The translations under genes were made by a program, and so were the position numbers. From positions 1 through 5,611 of the forward strand of contig CALGHC010000778.1 in assembly GCA_937915965.1 (NCBI GenBank): DNA of 5,611 nucleotides, read 5' to 3'. Under the pieces are notes generated by a model, which did no database searches, was not told the origin of the DNA, and worked only from the letters and a program-made list of their open reading frames with translations. Shown here in pieces: positions 5,296 to 5,611 of the stretch. The stretch's first letter is position 1; each line of letters starts with the position of its first letter. Source of the DNA: an uncultured Myxococcales bacterium. GTDB lineage: Bacteria > Myxococcota_A > UBA9042.

Positions 5296-5611
5296 ATGCA
5301 CAGAGAGGACCAGCTCCCAGCTCGCCCGGTCGCCGACCAACGCGCCCCTGCCGCGATGGGATTCGCCGCCGCGGGGTTCGCCGCCATGGGGTCCGCCGCC
5401 ATGGGACTCGCGACCATGGGATTCGCCGCCATGGGACCCGCGGTCATGGTGGTGGCGCTGGTATGCGTATCGGTGGCCTGCACACCCGCAGCGACGCCGG
5501 CGGAGTTCGGACCGCAGCTGAGCGAGGCGGACGGCGGCAGCGGCGGCGATGGCGGCGGCGGCGACGCGGTGGCGGGCGACGGCTCGATGACGGGCACCTG
5601 GGCGCTGGCCA
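5296..5611 (+). CDS. Putative lipoprotein with repeat-built signal region, 5' part only (runs off right edge)
   Basis: ATG 5296 lies one base after the FadL stop, and the frame is open for 105 codons to the window end, so the C-terminus is missing. Residues 1-20 are hydrophilic with several Arg. Residues 21-50 are six MGxAA-like pentapeptides, residues 51-61 read MVVALVCVSVA, and Cys62 is a likely lipidation site (SVAC). After it comes TPAATPAEFGPQLSEAD, then a Gly/Asp linker (GGSGGDGGGGDAVAGDG) and MTGTWALA at the edge. The uncharged stretch of 41 residues before Cys62 is about twice the length of a normal lipoprotein signal core. No strong ribosome binding site precedes 5296; coupling to FadL translation would explain this. 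Internal ATGs at 5356 and later would leave no basic N-terminus, so 5296 is preferred. Function unknown; probably an envelope partner of the FadL-like protein. Confidence 0.65.
   Translation, partial: MHREDQLPARPVADQRAPAAMGFAAAGFAAMGSAAMGLATMGFAAMGPAVMVVALVCVSVACTPAATPAEFGPQLSEADGGSGGDGGGGDAVAGDGSMTGTWALA
5356..5445 (+). repeat. Six tandem 15-bp repeats encoding MGxAA units
   Basis: Units start at 5356, 5371, 5386, 5401, 5416 and 5431. The consensus is ATGGGATTCGCCGCC, with 0 to about 4 changes per copy. The encoded peptides are MGFAA, AGFAA, MGSAA, MGLAT, MGFAA and MGPAV. A degenerate seventh unit (MVVAL, 5446-5460) may follow. The unit length is a multiple of three, so expansion or contraction keeps the frame and only changes the length of the hydrophobic segment before the lipobox. 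Confidence 0.9.

Noticed and set aside
4893..5597. Minus-strand open frame of 234 codons with an MAANP-like repeat
   Set aside because: The repeat is the reverse reading of the 15-bp tandem array; the plus-strand reading has a lipobox, a start next to the FadL stop and the same direction as its neighbour, so it is preferred.

Overview
The window is uniformly GC-rich, with strong G/C preference at third codon positions in all genes, and carries no rRNA, tRNA, CRISPR or insertion sequence that I can see. Two lipoprotein genes with low-complexity Ala/Pro/Thr or Gly/Asp linkers, a FadL-type outer-membrane channel and tight operons point to a Gram-negative, probably Myxococcota or other former-deltaproteobacterial genome. 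This taxonomic reading is inference from style; no marker gene is present.

Layout. (1) Bases 1-256, minus strand: the 5' end of a lipoprotein gene that runs off the left edge. (2) Bases 257-512: a divergent intergenic region with a ribosome binding site at each end and a palindrome at 400-424. (3) Bases 513-3711, plus strand: three genes joined by two 4-base ATGA stop/start overlaps. They encode a 362-aa and a 441-aa subunit of the 2-hydroxyacyl-CoA dehydratase / benzoyl-CoA reductase family, then a 263-aa BadF/BcrA/HgdC-type ATPase activator. (4) Bases 3712-3812: a 101-base gap with a heptamer repeat and a possible hairpin over the next gene's ribosome binding site. (5) Bases 3813-5294: a complete 493-aa FadL/OMPP1/TodX-family outer-membrane protein. 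(6) Bases 5296 to the right edge: the start of a second lipoprotein gene, one base after the FadL stop, with six tandem 15-bp repeats coding for its signal-peptide region.

How the genes may work together. In the known family the activator is an iron-sulfur ATPase that uses ATP hydrolysis to push one low-potential electron into the two-subunit catalytic component. That component then dehydrates a 2-hydroxyacyl-CoA or reduces an aromatic acyl-CoA. All three parts are present and intact here, with recognisable cluster cysteines. A single short activator favours the dehydratase layout over the four-subunit benzoyl-CoA reductase layout. The substrate cannot be read from the window: no CoA ligase, CoA transferase, ferredoxin or ETF gene is included. 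The FadL-type channel could import a hydrophobic substrate for the pathway, but that link rests on adjacency only. The most notable points are this complete oxygen-sensitive-type system of unknown substrate and the repeat-built lipoprotein signal sequence.
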